This document shows, piece after piece, positions 9,130-17,713 of a stretch of 56,518 nt of DNA (its first letter is position 1; every line of letters starts with the position of its first letter). The DNA is taken from contig JAZNTT010000001.1 of NCBI GenBank assembly GCA_045591885.1, forward strand, positions 1-56,518. The letters run 5' to 3'. The position numbers and the translations under genes were made by a program. The notes under the pieces were generated by a model. It saw nothing but the letters and a program-made list of their open reading frames with translations, was not told the origin of the DNA and did not search any database. This stretch comes from Colimorpha_A sp045591885 (GTDB lineage Bacteria; Bacillota; Clostridia; Oscillospirales; CAG-272).

Positions 9130-9846
9130 TTATATGTCTTTAATATTTTCAAAAACCGTAAGGTCCGTCTTGCAAGCCGTTATCGGCGTTATTGAAACGT
9201 AACCGTTTCTTACCGCGTCAATATCAACAGAAAGATCGTTGAACTTTCGCTCAACCGGTACACCCGTTTGAAGAACCGTTCCGTCACCGCAGTCGATAAA
9301 CTCGTCGGTATAAAACTCACCGCCCTGCTTTGTGATCTTGAAGCCCTTGATCTCATGCGGAATGTTTATGTTGAAGAGATCGCCCTTTGAAAGGAGATCC
9401 TTTTCTTCAACGTAATCAAAGATGCGGTCAAGCTCTTCTGCTGCACTAACGAACCTGTCATGACCTGCCGAAAGCGCAATTCCCTTGATGCCGAGACGCG
9501 AACCCTCAAGAATCGCGCCGACAGTACCTGAATATGCAATATCGTCGCCGAGATTATAGCCCTTGTTGATTCCCGAAATCACGAGGTCGTATGTGGTTTT
9601 AAGTCCGGTTACACCGAAGCGAACGCAGTCGGCAGGGGTTGAAGCAAGCGCATAAACCTCTATATCGTCTGCAATAAATTCCTTCGAGAGCGCAACAGGC
9701 TTCACAAATTCAAGCGACTGACTCATACCGCTTTGCTCAACCTTCGGAACAACAACGGTGACCTCGCCTCTTGTTCTCGCCCAACGGATAAGATGGGGAA
9801 GAGCGGGTGACGACATACTGTCATCATTTACGATAAGTATTCTCAT
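9130..9846 (-). CDS. surE: 5'/3'-nucleotidase SurE
   Basis: A 238-residue SurE-family phosphatase, acting on nucleoside 5'- or 3'-monophosphates with a divalent metal. The metal-site motif is VNDDS at residues 6-10, Ser39 lies in QSGMSQS, and the conserved Asn is in SGINKGYN followed by YSGTVGAILEG. Length is close to the family norm of about 250. It is the last gene of a seven-gene operon and overlaps the preceding NrnA-like gene by 4 bp (ATGA), so translation is coupled. In this context it would dephosphorylate nucleotides released by the two upstream oligonucleotide hydrolases. Confidence 0.94.
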   Translation of the reverse strand: MRILIVNDDSMSSPALPHLIRWARTRGEVTVVVPKVEQSGMSQSLEFVKPVALSKEFIADDIEVYALASTPADCVRFGVTGLKTTYDLVISGINKGYNLGDDIAYSGTVGAILEGSRLGIKGIALSAGHDRFVSAAEELDRIFDYVEEKDLLSKGDLFNINIPHEIKGFKITKQGGEFYTDEFIDCGDGTVLQTGVPVERKFNDLSVDIDAVRNGYVSITPITACKTDLTVFENIKDI

Positions 9847-10823
9847 AACCAGCCCTCATTGTTTTCCTTGTAATCTTTAAGACGAGCGTCGGCATCACGT
9901 AGGAGCGCCGCAATTTCCTCATCATTATAAACAGTCGCGCCGCTTGCACAGTCGTGACCGCCGCCGCGGTAGTTTTCCGCGATCTCGTTTACGGTAACGA
10001 AGCGCGAGCGCAGACGAACTCTGATCTCTCCGTCGTCGGCATCGATAAACGCGATCCAGATAAGCGAATTCTTGATCGAATCCATATAAGAAACGCAAGC
10101 GCTCGCTTCCTCGTAGGTAAGCGAGAATTCCTTGCGCGTGTCAGCGGTAATTCTTACGTAAGCGACGCCGTTTTCGGTCATCTTGATGTTGTCAAGAACG
10201 TAGCCGTGGAACTTGAACTCGTGAAAATCCTTCATATAAAGATTCGCGTAAAGATGGTCGGTATCAACGCCGAGATCAAGAAGCATACCTGCATATCTCA
10301 TCGTATCGCCCGAAACCGAGCGGAAACGGAATCTGCCCGAGTCGGTAACCATTCCGGCATAAATATAGGTAGCCGCCTCAACGTCAATTTTTAGCTCGTC
10401 GCGGAAAGCATAGTAAAATTCCGCGATCATCTCGCAGGACGAGGATTTTTCCTCAACGACCCAAGAAGGATCGCCGTAATTATCAACGCTGATATGATGG
10501 TCGATCTTGATAAGCTCGGGGCAGAGGGTAAAACGCTTATCGGAAATTCTCTCGGTCGTCGCAGTATCAATAACGATACCGAGCGACTTTTTAAGAACTT
10601 CATCCGAAATAACGCCGTCCTCTTCGCCAAGGAAGCTCACGTAATCGGAATAATCGGCGTTCGAAAGCAGAACCGTCTTTTCAGGGAAGGAGAGACGCAA
10701 AATTCTCTGAAGTCCCTTCGTCGAGCCGACCGCGTCGCCGTCGGGACGCTTGTGGCGGAATATTACGATAGAGTCATATTCCTTTATTTTGTTAAGTATA
10801 GCCGTCATATTTTCAAGCTTCAT
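9843..10823 (-). CDS. DHH-DHHA1 phosphoesterase, NrnA-like (second copy)
   Basis: Bifunctional oligoribonuclease / pAp-phosphatase type protein of 326 residues. The DHH domain has FRHKRPDGDAVGS, the VIDT strand and the KIDHHIS motif. The DHHA1 domain ends with GGGHDCASGATV, which binds the substrate backbone. I place the start at the ATG at 10823, because GGAGG lies 6 bp upstream and the codon sits inside the 3' end of the preceding paralogue; an upstream start at 10853 lacks a ribosome site. NrnA proteins cleave 2-5 nt RNA or DNA fragments to mononucleotides. It overlaps surE by 4 bp. Confidence 0.9.
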   Translation of the reverse strand: MKLENMTAILNKIKEYDSIVIFRHKRPDGDAVGSTKGLQRILRLSFPEKTVLLSNADYSDYVSFLGEEDGVISDEVLKKSLGIVIDTATTERISDKRFTLCPELIKIDHHISVDNYGDPSWVVEEKSSSCEMIAEFYYAFRDELKIDVEAATYIYAGMVTDSGRFRFRSVSGDTMRYAGMLLDLGVDTDHLYANLYMKDFHEFKFHGYVLDNIKMTENGVAYVRITADTRKEFSLTYEEASACVSYMDSIKNSLIWIAFIDADDGEIRVRLRSRFVTVNEIAENYRGGGHDCASGATVYNDEEIAALLRDADARLKDYKENNEGWL

Positions 10824-11760
10824 TGTTGTCCTCCGAAAGGGAAATGAGGTCATTCAGCAGCGCCATCGCCTCGTCTTTATCCTTGAGCGTAGCACCGCTT
10901 GCCTTTTTGTGACCTCCGCCGCCGTACTTTACGGCAATAGGATTTATGTTCATTTTGGACGAACGGATCTCGCAAAGCACGCCGTTATCGGTCTCGGTAA
11001 AGTTGACCCAACGGTCAATTCCCTTGATCTCCGACATCGTGTTTACCATTCCGCGAGAGATGGTGAAATTGTCAACACCGTAGCTCTTCGCCTCGTCAAG
11101 TGTCGTGTATATGTACGCAACACCGTTTTCCGCAATCTTGATTTTAAGCGTAAATCTCGCGCGAAGCTGAATTGACGATAGCTCGTCCGTATAGAGATTT
11201 CTGAATATCTCGTTCGTGTCAAATTTCCTTTCCATAAGGAAAGACGCCATATTAAAGGTCTGCGAGGTCGTCGAATCGTAACGGAAGCGTCCCGAATCGG
11301 TTATCATACCCGTATAGAGCGCCTTCGCGGCGGTCTCTGAAACGGTGAGACCGCATTCCTTTGCAAACGACGCAATAAGACCGCAGCAGCTTTCAAAGCT
11401 CGTGTCAACGTGCTCCTCGGAACAGATCACTTCAACGAATAGATGATGGTCAAATCGCACGCTTTCAGACGCAAGAGTGTATCTTTCGTCACTGATAAGC
11501 GCCTTTGCCGAGGTATCAAGAACGATAGCGAGCGCGCCGCTATAAAGGTCGTCGGAAATCTCGTCCATCGGCTCGTCGACCATAAAAGCGTATCTTTGCG
11601 TCATATCACCGACAGCATAAACCGTCTTATCGGGGAAGCTGTCGCGGATAATGTGTTTAAGACCGATCTGACTTCCAAGCGCGTCACCGTCGGGATTCTT
11701 GTGACGGTGAATAATAATAACGGGATATTTCTTAATTAAATCAAGTATCTTATCAAACAT
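10813..11760 (-). CDS. DHH-DHHA1 phosphoesterase, NrnA-like (first copy)
   Basis: A 315-residue paralogue of the next gene, with IHRHKNPDGDALGS, VLDTSAKALISD, RFDHHLFVE and a C-terminal GGGHKKASGAT. All DHH motif residues are present, so it should be catalytic. The start at 11760 is chosen because the ATG overlaps the stop of the dNTPase gene (ATGTTTGA) and has an AGAGGA site; longer starts lack one. Two NrnA-like genes in tandem are unusual. They may act on different substrates (RNA versus DNA oligonucleotides, or cyclic dinucleotide products) or form a heteromer. Confidence 0.9.
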   Translation of the reverse strand: MFDKILDLIKKYPVIIIHRHKNPDGDALGSQIGLKHIIRDSFPDKTVYAVGDMTQRYAFMVDEPMDEISDDLYSGALAIVLDTSAKALISDERYTLASESVRFDHHLFVEVICSEEHVDTSFESCCGLIASFAKECGLTVSETAAKALYTGMITDSGRFRYDSTTSQTFNMASFLMERKFDTNEIFRNLYTDELSSIQLRARFTLKIKIAENGVAYIYTTLDEAKSYGVDNFTISRGMVNTMSEIKGIDRWVNFTETDNGVLCEIRSSKMNINPIAVKYGGGGHKKASGATLKDKDEAMALLNDLISLSEDNNEA

Positions 11761-12994
11761 TCTTCTTTTCCTCTCTAATACGAAGCTCTTCGTCAAAGTA
11801 GCCCGCATATTCGACCTTCAGATCGCTATTTGGGAAAAGGTAATTGTGAAGCTCAATAAAATAGTTGTCGGTCATGCTCGCAATGTAGTCAACTACGATC
11901 TGGTTCGGCTCGCTGTTCTCATAAGGAACCTTGCGCTTCTTGTAGTAGACGGCATTGACATAATCAATATGATGAGTGAATATGGGAGAACCCTTGACAC
12001 CGTTTTTAAGATCGTCAAGCATCTGACCGTAAATTTCAGCCATCATCGGCTTAACGGTAGTGTCAAGATGTGCAAGTGCCGCCGCGCGGTTGTAAATACG
12101 GGCATAGTTGTCCATCTTAGATTTGCTGAGTGCCTTGAAATGCTTTGCGTCAAGACTGATATAGGGCTTTCCGTAGCTGCTTTCAATGACGTTTACGACG
12201 AGATTGTTGATTATCTCGGAATTTATCGAGCCGATCTCCTCGTCCATAAACATACTCTCGTCGGCAAGCTTAGCTCGGATAATAGCATCCTGACGGTCCT
12301 TGCCGAGATAAGCGATAATGTCGGCAAGACGCACTACGCTACCCTCAAGCGTGCAGGGCATAAGCTCTTTTGCCGCAGCAGGGTCCTGATAGCACTTTTC
12401 GATCATCTTGTCAAATTCGTCAAAGGACGAAAGGGGAACGGGATGATATTCCTCACACTCGATCTCACCGTTGTGTGCGGCAATGCCGTTAAGCGTCTGA
12501 AGACTGATGTTATAGGGGAATATTCCGTCAAGAACTCGTACTGAGTGAATGTTGTGGTAGAAATGTCTGCCCGTGTAGGCGTTATAAAGCCCGTCAAGGT
12601 AATGCTCACCCGTGTGACCGAAGGGCGTGTGACCTATATCGTGACCGAGGGAAATAGCTTCTATCAGATCAAGATTAAGGTGAAGCGCCGCACCGATGGT
12701 ACGGGAAATGCGCGATACGAGCTGAACGTGCAGAGCGCGTCTTGTAATATCGTCGTTTTTGGTCAGAGAAAATACCTGAGTCTTATCGGAATAGCGGTTG
12801 TAGTAAGGGCAGTGCATTATCTTGTCAACGTCGTGAACGAAGGTAGGACGCCAAACGCTTCCGCGGTCGCGCGCAACGTCACGGCGGCGGATCGCTCCCG
12901 AATCGGGGAACGCCGTGCCGGGATAGCAGTGCTCTCTTTTAGCTCTTTCGATCTGATCGGCAATTTCTTTTTTTACTTCTTCGTATTTAGGCAT
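11753..12994 (-). CDS. HD-domain dNTP triphosphohydrolase (dGTPase-like)
   Basis: A 413-residue member of the dGTPase/SAMHD1-like HD hydrolases, which cleave dNTPs to deoxynucleoside plus triphosphate. The HD signature is GHDIGHTPFGHTGE, the upstream helix is HVQLVSRISRTIG, and the last metal Asp is in VRLADIIAYLGKD. The N-terminal RGSVWRPTFVHDVDKIMHCPYYNR is a variant of the usual RT.F..D..RI.HS.AFRRL region. An AGGGG site lies 7 bp before the ATG. Together with DeoD, DeoC and Tdk it turns deoxynucleotides into deoxynucleosides and on to bases and sugar. Confidence 0.9.
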   Translation of the reverse strand: MPKYEEVKKEIADQIERAKREHCYPGTAFPDSGAIRRRDVARDRGSVWRPTFVHDVDKIMHCPYYNRYSDKTQVFSLTKNDDITRRALHVQLVSRISRTIGAALHLNLDLIEAISLGHDIGHTPFGHTGEHYLDGLYNAYTGRHFYHNIHSVRVLDGIFPYNISLQTLNGIAAHNGEIECEEYHPVPLSSFDEFDKMIEKCYQDPAAAKELMPCTLEGSVVRLADIIAYLGKDRQDAIIRAKLADESMFMDEEIGSINSEIINNLVVNVIESSYGKPYISLDAKHFKALSKSKMDNYARIYNRAAALAHLDTTVKPMMAEIYGQMLDDLKNGVKGSPIFTHHIDYVNAVYYKKRKVPYENSEPNQIVVDYIASMTDNYFIELHNYLFPNSDLKVEYAGYFDEELRIREEKKNV

Positions 12995-13012
12995 AAATTA
13001 CCCCTAAAAAAA

Positions 13013-13735
13013 TCAGTTTTCGGATGCCGCAATATTAAGTGCAATCGTCATCATATCGGTAAAGGTGCTCTGACGCGCGTCTGCGTCAAGCGCCTCGCCT
13101 CTTATGATGTGGTCGGAAACAGTGCAGATAGCGAGTGCCTTTTTGCCCGCGTAAGCCGCGTTCATATAAAGAGCCGCCGCTTCCATTTCAACGCCGAGGA
13201 CACCCATGCGGTGCCAGCCGTCGTTGAAGGACGGATTAGCATTGTAGAAAACGTCGGAGGAGAGCAGGTTGCCGACTTGGTAGCGTACACCAAGTGCCTC
13301 TGCTTCGTTTACTGCCTTGCGGAGAAGACCAAAATCTGCAATCGGGGCGAAGTTTCCGCCGAGGTTATACTGCTCCTGATAAGAGGAATTGGTGCAAGCG
13401 CCCATTCCGATAAGAACGTCGCGAAGCTGTACGTTTTCGGATAGACCGCCTGCAGAGCCGATACGGATGATATTTTCAACACCGAAGAAATTGTAAAGCT
13501 CGTAGGAATAGATACCGATAGACGGCATACCCATACCGCTTGCCATAACGCTTACGGGAACGTCCTTGTAAGTTCCCGTGTAGCCCTGAATACCGCGCAC
13601 GTTGTTTACAAGCACAGGGTTTTCAAGGAAGGTCTCGGCAACGAACTTCGAACGAAGCGGGTCGCCGGGCATAAGGACGGTTTTTGCAAAATCCGCAGGG
13701 GTAGCTTTAATATGAGGTGTGTGTTTATCTGACAT
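13013..13735 (-). CDS. deoD: Purine nucleoside phosphorylase, DeoD type
   Basis: A 240-residue hexameric-type purine nucleoside phosphorylase, converting purine (deoxy)nucleosides plus phosphate to base and (deoxy)ribose-1-phosphate. Family motifs are present: VLMPGDPLRSKFVAE (phosphate site), RIGSAGGL, GVEMEAAALY (sugar site Glu) and TVSDHI with the catalytic Asp. The ATG at 13735 has AAGGAG 8 bp upstream; a possible TTG at 13756 is not needed and lacks a site. It lies 17 bp after deoC and 18 bp before the dNTPase gene. Confidence 0.95.
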   Translation of the reverse strand: MSDKHTPHIKATPADFAKTVLMPGDPLRSKFVAETFLENPVLVNNVRGIQGYTGTYKDVPVSVMASGMGMPSIGIYSYELYNFFGVENIIRIGSAGGLSENVQLRDVLIGMGACTNSSYQEQYNLGGNFAPIADFGLLRKAVNEAEALGVRYQVGNLLSSDVFYNANPSFNDGWHRMGVLGVEMEAAALYMNAAYAGKKALAICTVSDHIIRGEALDADARQSTFTDMMTIALNIAASEN

Positions 13736-13752
13736 TTTTGTATTCTCCTTAA

Positions 13753-14418
13753 TCAATATCCGCTGTGCTGTTCGTTCTTTGCGATCTTGACGATACGGCT
13801 TGTGCCAAGACGGTCTGCACCGAGGTTGATGAAATCCTCAGCGTCCTTAAGGGAAGCAATACCGCCTGCCGCCTTGATCTTTACGTTTTTGCCTACGTTA
13901 GCGGCAAAAAGTGCAACGTCCTCACGGGTAGCACCACCCGTCGAGAAGCCGGTCGAGGTCTTGATGTAGTCAGCGCCCGATTCGGTTACGATCTGACACA
14001 TCTTGATCTTTTCCTCGTCGGTAAGAAGACAGGTCTCGATAATGACCTTGAGTATTTTCTCTCCGCAAGCTTCCTTAAGCGCCTTAAGCTCGTTTAGGAT
14101 CTCGTCGTAACGGCAATCCTTGAGGTCGCCGATGTTGATAACGGTGTCGATCTCGTCAGCGCCGTTAGATAGCGCATCCTTGCACTCAAAAACCTTGGTA
14201 GCGGTCGTAGAGTAGCCGTTAGGGAAGCCGATAACGGTGCAGATAGCGAGCTTGTCGCCTACGTATTCCTTTGCGCGCTTAACGTAGGAAGCAGGAATAC
14301 AAACCGACGCGGTACCGAATTTGATACCGTCGTCACAAATTGCCTTGATCTCATTCCAGGTAGCACCCTGAGCAAGAAGAGTATGGTCGCATTTAGAAAG
14401 AATTTTTGAAAGTTCCAT
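13753..14418 (-). CDS. deoC: Deoxyribose-phosphate aldolase
   Basis: A 221-residue class I aldolase, converting 2-deoxyribose-5-phosphate to glyceraldehyde-3-phosphate and acetaldehyde. The Schiff-base lysine is Lys153 in YIKTSTGFSTGG, the proton-relay Asp is Asp91 in EIDTVINIG, and Lys182 lies in KIKAAGGI. The start has a GTGAGG site. No phosphopentomutase is visible in the window, so deoxyribose-1-phosphate made by DeoD must be isomerised by an enzyme encoded elsewhere. The enzyme lets the cell use DNA-derived deoxyribose as a carbon source. Confidence 0.96.
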   Translation of the reverse strand: MELSKILSKCDHTLLAQGATWNEIKAICDDGIKFGTASVCIPASYVKRAKEYVGDKLAICTVIGFPNGYSTTATKVFECKDALSNGADEIDTVINIGDLKDCRYDEILNELKALKEACGEKILKVIIETCLLTDEEKIKMCQIVTESGADYIKTSTGFSTGGATREDVALFAANVGKNVKIKAAGGIASLKDAEDFINLGADRLGTSRIVKIAKNEQHSGY

Positions 14419-14440
14419 TGTTTTTTACCTCACTTATATG

Positions 14441-15022
14441 TTACTTGTTTTGATTTCTGATCTTTTCCTGCCAGCACTTGTGGCACATAGCTATGTAGCG
14501 GTCGTTACCGCCGAGAAGGACCTGCGCGCCCTCGGTCACGACGTTCATATTCTCGTCAAGACGCGCGTTTACGGTAGCTTTCGCACCGCAAGAGCAGATC
14601 GTTTTTATTTCTGATATCGAATCCGCAAGCTCAAACAGACGCTTGCTTCCCGTAAAGAGCTTGCACATAAAGTCGGCACGGAGACCGAAGCACATAACGG
14701 GGATATTAAGCTCATCAACTATCCTGCGAAGCTGATCAATGTGATCTGAGGTGAAGAACTGACATTCGTCAGCGATGATAACGTCGCAGTCGGAATGATT
14801 CGATACGAAAATATCGTAGATATTCTCGCCGTCAAAGATTATCTCACAGGTCGCCTGTAGACCTATTCTCGAACGGATAACTCTTTCACCGTCTCGGTTG
14901 TCGATCGCGGGCTTGATAAGCCAAACCTTCATCGAGCGCTCCTCGTAATTAAATTTGGTGATAAGGGCCTGCGCCGTTTTCGACGAGCCCATCGCGCCGT
15001 ACTTAAAATAGAGCTTAGCCAT
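14441..15022 (-). CDS. tdk: Thymidine kinase, type II
   Basis: A 193-residue TK1-like kinase, phosphorylating thymidine (and deoxyuridine) with ATP. The P-loop is GAMGSSKT at residues 9-16, the DE motif is IIADECQF with the catalytic Glu, the lasso region is RADFMCKLFTGS, and a structural zinc site is formed by CSCGAKA and CHKCW. A GGAGG site lies 6 bp before the ATG. It is the first gene of the seven-gene leftward operon, which makes this operon strongly nucleoside-directed. Confidence 0.95.
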   Translation of the reverse strand: MAKLYFKYGAMGSSKTAQALITKFNYEERSMKVWLIKPAIDNRDGERVIRSRIGLQATCEIIFDGENIYDIFVSNHSDCDVIIADECQFFTSDHIDQLRRIVDELNIPVMCFGLRADFMCKLFTGSKRLFELADSISEIKTICSCGAKATVNARLDENMNVVTEGAQVLLGGNDRYIAMCHKCWQEKIRNQNK

Positions 15023-15047
15023 ACCATCCTCCGAAATTCTTTTTAGT

Positions 15048-15058
15048 ATTATATTATA
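15048..15058 (-). promoter_or_regulatory. Probable -10 region of the tdk-deoC-deoD-dNTPase-nrnA-nrnA-surE operon
   Basis: Two overlapping TATAAT hexamers on the minus strand lie about 25-35 bp before the tdk start. No good -35 element is found at 16-18 bp, which suggests activator dependence or the help of the curved DNA just upstream. Confidence 0.45.
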
Positions 15059-15090
15059 TCATAAATATATAAAAAAATAAATAGGTTTTG

Positions 15091-15213
15091 AAAAAAAGCA
15101 GATAAAGTTTTTTGCAATTTCTTGAAAATTGAAGAAACTGCTCAAAAATATTCAAAACTGACTCAAAAATCCTTAAATTTTGTTCTTCAGCGCCCTAAAT
15201 TGACTCAAAAAAG
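15091..15213. other. Phased A-tract region with repeated CTCAAAAA between divergent operons
   Basis: A-tracts start at 15125, 15135, 15144, 15154, 15165 and 15175, at 9-11 bp intervals, which is the phasing that bends DNA. CTCAAAAA occurs at 15141, 15162 and 15204, spaced 21 and 42 bp, that is two and four helical turns. It lies between the -10 region of tdk and the promoter of the SPFH gene. Confidence 0.55.
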
Positions 15214-15225
15214 CGCACATTGCCA

Positions 15226-15254
15226 TTGAAAAACCGTGAAATACTTGATATAAT
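15226..15254 (+). promoter_or_regulatory. Sigma-A promoter of the SPFH operon
   Basis: TTGAAA (15226-15231) and TATAAT (15249-15254) with a 17-bp spacer, 45 bp upstream of the start codon. Confidence 0.85.
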
Positions 15255-15299
15255 AAAGTAAACGGTTAACCGAAATAAATCCGAAAAGGAGAAAACAAT

Positions 15300-16601
15300 A
15301 TGGGACTTATCAAAGCAGGCATTGGCGCGCTTGGAGGAACACTTGCCGATCAGTGGAAGGAATTTTTCTATTGTGACGCGCTCGAGAGCGACGTTCTCGT
15401 CGTAAAGGGTCAGAAGAAAACAAGCGGACGCTCCTCAAATAAAAAGGGAAGCGACAACGTGATCTCAAACGGCTCGGGAATCGCTGTCGCGGACGGACAG
15501 TGCATGATGATCGTCGAGCAGGGAAAGGTCGTTGAGGTCTGCGCAGAGCCGGGTCAGTATACCTACGATACATCAAGCGAGCCGAGCATCTTTGCAGGAA
15601 ACCTCGGTCAGAGTATTATCGATACCTTTAAGACGATAGGCAGACGTTTCACCTTTGGCGGTGATACCGGCAAGGATCAGAGAGTCTATTACTTTAATAC
15701 CAAAGAGCTTTACGATAATAAGTTCGGTACCCCGAACCCGATCCCTTTCAGAGTGGTCGACAATAAGATCGGTCTTGATATCGACGTATCCGTGCGTTGC
15801 TCGGGTATCTACTCCTATTGCATCGTAAACCCGCTTCTTTTCTATACGAACGTTTGCGGAAACGTAGAGCGCGAGTTCAGAAGAAGCGAGCTTGACACAC
15901 AGCTAAAAACCGAATTTATCAGCTCGCTTGCACCGGCTCTTGCAAAGCTTTCGGTTCTCGGTATCCGCCCGAATCAGATCGTTGCACATACGACCGAGCT
16001 TGAAAATGCGATCAACGAAGCACTTTCCGCTAAATGGGCAGATCTGCGCGGACTTAAGGTGAAGAGCATCGCTCTCAATCCGATAACCCTTCCCGAGGAC
16101 GAAGAAAAGCTCATTCAGGACGCACAGCGCGTTGCAATTATGCGCGACCCCACCATGGCGGCGGCAACTCTCGTCGGCGCACAGGCAGACGCTATGAAGG
16201 CAGCCGCAAATAATGACGGCGGTGCAATGAACGGCTTTGTCGGCATGGGAATGGCGATGAACGCAGGCGGTAACAACGCGCAGAATCTGTTTGCTATGGG
16301 TCAGACACAGCAGGCGCAGCAGCCCGCCCCCGCTCCGGTTAACGCTTGGAAATGCTCCTGCGGTCAGGAAAATACGGGTAAATTCTGCGAAAACTGCGGT
16401 GCTAAAAAGCCCGAAAGCGGTTGGAAATGTTCCTGCGGAAACGTAAATCAGGGCAATTTCTGCTCTAACTGCGGAGCAAAGAAGCCGGTATCTGCATCCT
16501 ACCGTTGCAACAAGTGCGGCTGGGAGCCTGAGGATAAATCTAATCCACCCAAGTTTTGCCCCGAGTGCGGCGATCCCTTTGACACTGCCGATATGATCTG
16601 A
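15300..16601 (+). CDS. SPFH (band-7) domain protein with C-terminal zinc ribbons, YdjI-like
   Basis: A 433-residue protein of the 'virion core protein' SPFH group. The N-terminal part (WKEFFYCDALESDVLVVKG, then the SPFH core with GQYTYDTSSEPS and FGTPNPIPFRV) spans residues 10-290. An Ala/Gln/Pro-rich linker follows. The C-terminus has three zinc ribbons (CSCGQENTGKFCENCG, CSCGNVNQGNFCSNCG and CNKCG...CPECG). An AAAGGAG site precedes the ATG. Related proteins are encoded beside zinc-ribbon and TPM proteins in B. subtilis ydjFGHI, where they tie the PspA homologue to the membrane. No pspA-like gene is in this window. Role inferred: membrane-associated scaffold in envelope stress. Confidence 0.85.
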   Translation: MGLIKAGIGALGGTLADQWKEFFYCDALESDVLVVKGQKKTSGRSSNKKGSDNVISNGSGIAVADGQCMMIVEQGKVVEVCAEPGQYTYDTSSEPSIFAGNLGQSIIDTFKTIGRRFTFGGDTGKDQRVYYFNTKELYDNKFGTPNPIPFRVVDNKIGLDIDVSVRCSGIYSYCIVNPLLFYTNVCGNVEREFRRSELDTQLKTEFISSLAPALAKLSVLGIRPNQIVAHTTELENAINEALSAKWADLRGLKVKSIALNPITLPEDEEKLIQDAQRVAIMRDPTMAAATLVGAQADAMKAAANNDGGAMNGFVGMGMAMNAGGNNAQNLFAMGQTQQAQQPAPAPVNAWKCSCGQENTGKFCENCGAKKPESGWKCSCGNVNQGNFCSNCGAKKPVSASYRCNKCGWEPEDKSNPPKFCPECGDPFDTADMI

Positions 16602-16617
16602 CAACACGGAGTAACAA

Positions 16618-17700
16618 GTGGATAACGAAATTCTCGAATATAAATGTCCGTCCTGCGGCGGGAAATTAGAGTTCAATACCAAGGGGCAAAACATGAAATG
16701 CCCCTACTGCGACACGGAATTTGACGTCGAAAGCGTTAAAAATCTCGCAGAGGACAGTAACGACGATAAAGAAGACGAGTTCAAGTGGGAAAACGAAAGC
16801 GACAATAAATGGAGCGATGACGACGGAATGGCTGTGTATTCCTGCAATTCCTGCGGCGGAGAGATAGTCTGTGAGGACGTTACCGCCGCGACGTCTTGCC
16901 CATATTGCGGAAACCCCGTTGTGTTCGTCGGAAATCTCAGCGGTGAGCTGATGCCCGATCTCGTCATTCCATTCAAGCTCGATAAAAACGCGGCAAAAGA
17001 GGGTCTGCGCCGACACCTGAGCGGCAAAAAGCTGCTTCCAAAGGTCTTCAAAAGCGAAAACCGCATAAACGAGGTCAAGGGTATCTACGCACCGTTCTGG
17101 CTGTTCGACACCGACGCCGACGCGAAGATCCGCTACCATGCAACGCGCACACGATTCTGGAGTGACAGTAACTATAATTATACCGAAACGAGCCATTACG
17201 CGCTGATAAGAGAGGGAAGTCTCTCATTTGATAACGTCCCCGTCGACGGCTCGGAAAAGCTCGACGATACCTTGATGGAATCTATCGAGCCGTATAACTT
17301 CGCAGAAGCGGTCGATTTTAAGACCGCGTACCTGTCGGGCTTCCTTGCAGATAAGTACGACGTGTCGTCGGAGCAAAGCCAGCCCCGCGCAAACGAGCGC
17401 ATAAAGACAAGTACAGAGAACGCCTTTAGGTCAACGGCTATCGGTTACGCAACGGTAGTCCCCGAGCGCTCTTACGTAAGAACAACGTCGGGCAGAGTGC
17501 GCTACGCGCTTCTTCCCGTATGGCTTATGACGACGGAGTGGAAGGGTAAGAAGTATACCTTCGCAATGAACGGACAGACGGGAAAATTCGTGGGTGATCT
17601 CCCGATGGACAAAAAGGCATTCTTCAAGTATCTTGGTCTTTGGTTTGCGGGAATCTTTTCGGCTGTAATGGCGTTCTCGTACCTCATATGGTTGATGTGA
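16618..17700 (+). CDS. Zinc-ribbon membrane-associated protein, YdjG-like
   Basis: A 360-residue protein starting with GTG (GGAGT site 8 bp upstream), 16 bp after the SPFH gene. Two N-terminal zinc ribbons (CPSCGGKLEF...CPYC and CNSCGGEIVCED...CPYC) are separated by an acidic Asp/Glu/Lys linker. A central domain follows with VIPFKLDKNAAKEGL, then KVFKSENRINEVKGIYAPFW and LLPVWLMT, matching the TFIIB-type zinc-ribbon proteins found with YdjI-like SPFH proteins. One hydrophobic helix lies at the very C-terminus (about residues 338-360). Probably a partner of the SPFH protein at the membrane. Confidence 0.8.
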   Translation: MDNEILEYKCPSCGGKLEFNTKGQNMKCPYCDTEFDVESVKNLAEDSNDDKEDEFKWENESDNKWSDDDGMAVYSCNSCGGEIVCEDVTAATSCPYCGNPVVFVGNLSGELMPDLVIPFKLDKNAAKEGLRRHLSGKKLLPKVFKSENRINEVKGIYAPFWLFDTDADAKIRYHATRTRFWSDSNYNYTETSHYALIREGSLSFDNVPVDGSEKLDDTLMESIEPYNFAEAVDFKTAYLSGFLADKYDVSSEQSQPRANERIKTSTENAFRSTAIGYATVVPERSYVRTTSGRVRYALLPVWLMTTEWKGKKYTFAMNGQTGKFVGDLPMDKKAFFKYLGLWFAGIFSAVMAFSYLIWLM

Positions 17701-17713
17701 GGAGGGAACGGAT

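Noticed and set aside
12545..13444. A 299-codon plus-strand frame across the dNTPase/deoD boundary.
   Set aside because: It covers two conserved minus-strand genes and their gap, and has no recognisable domain.
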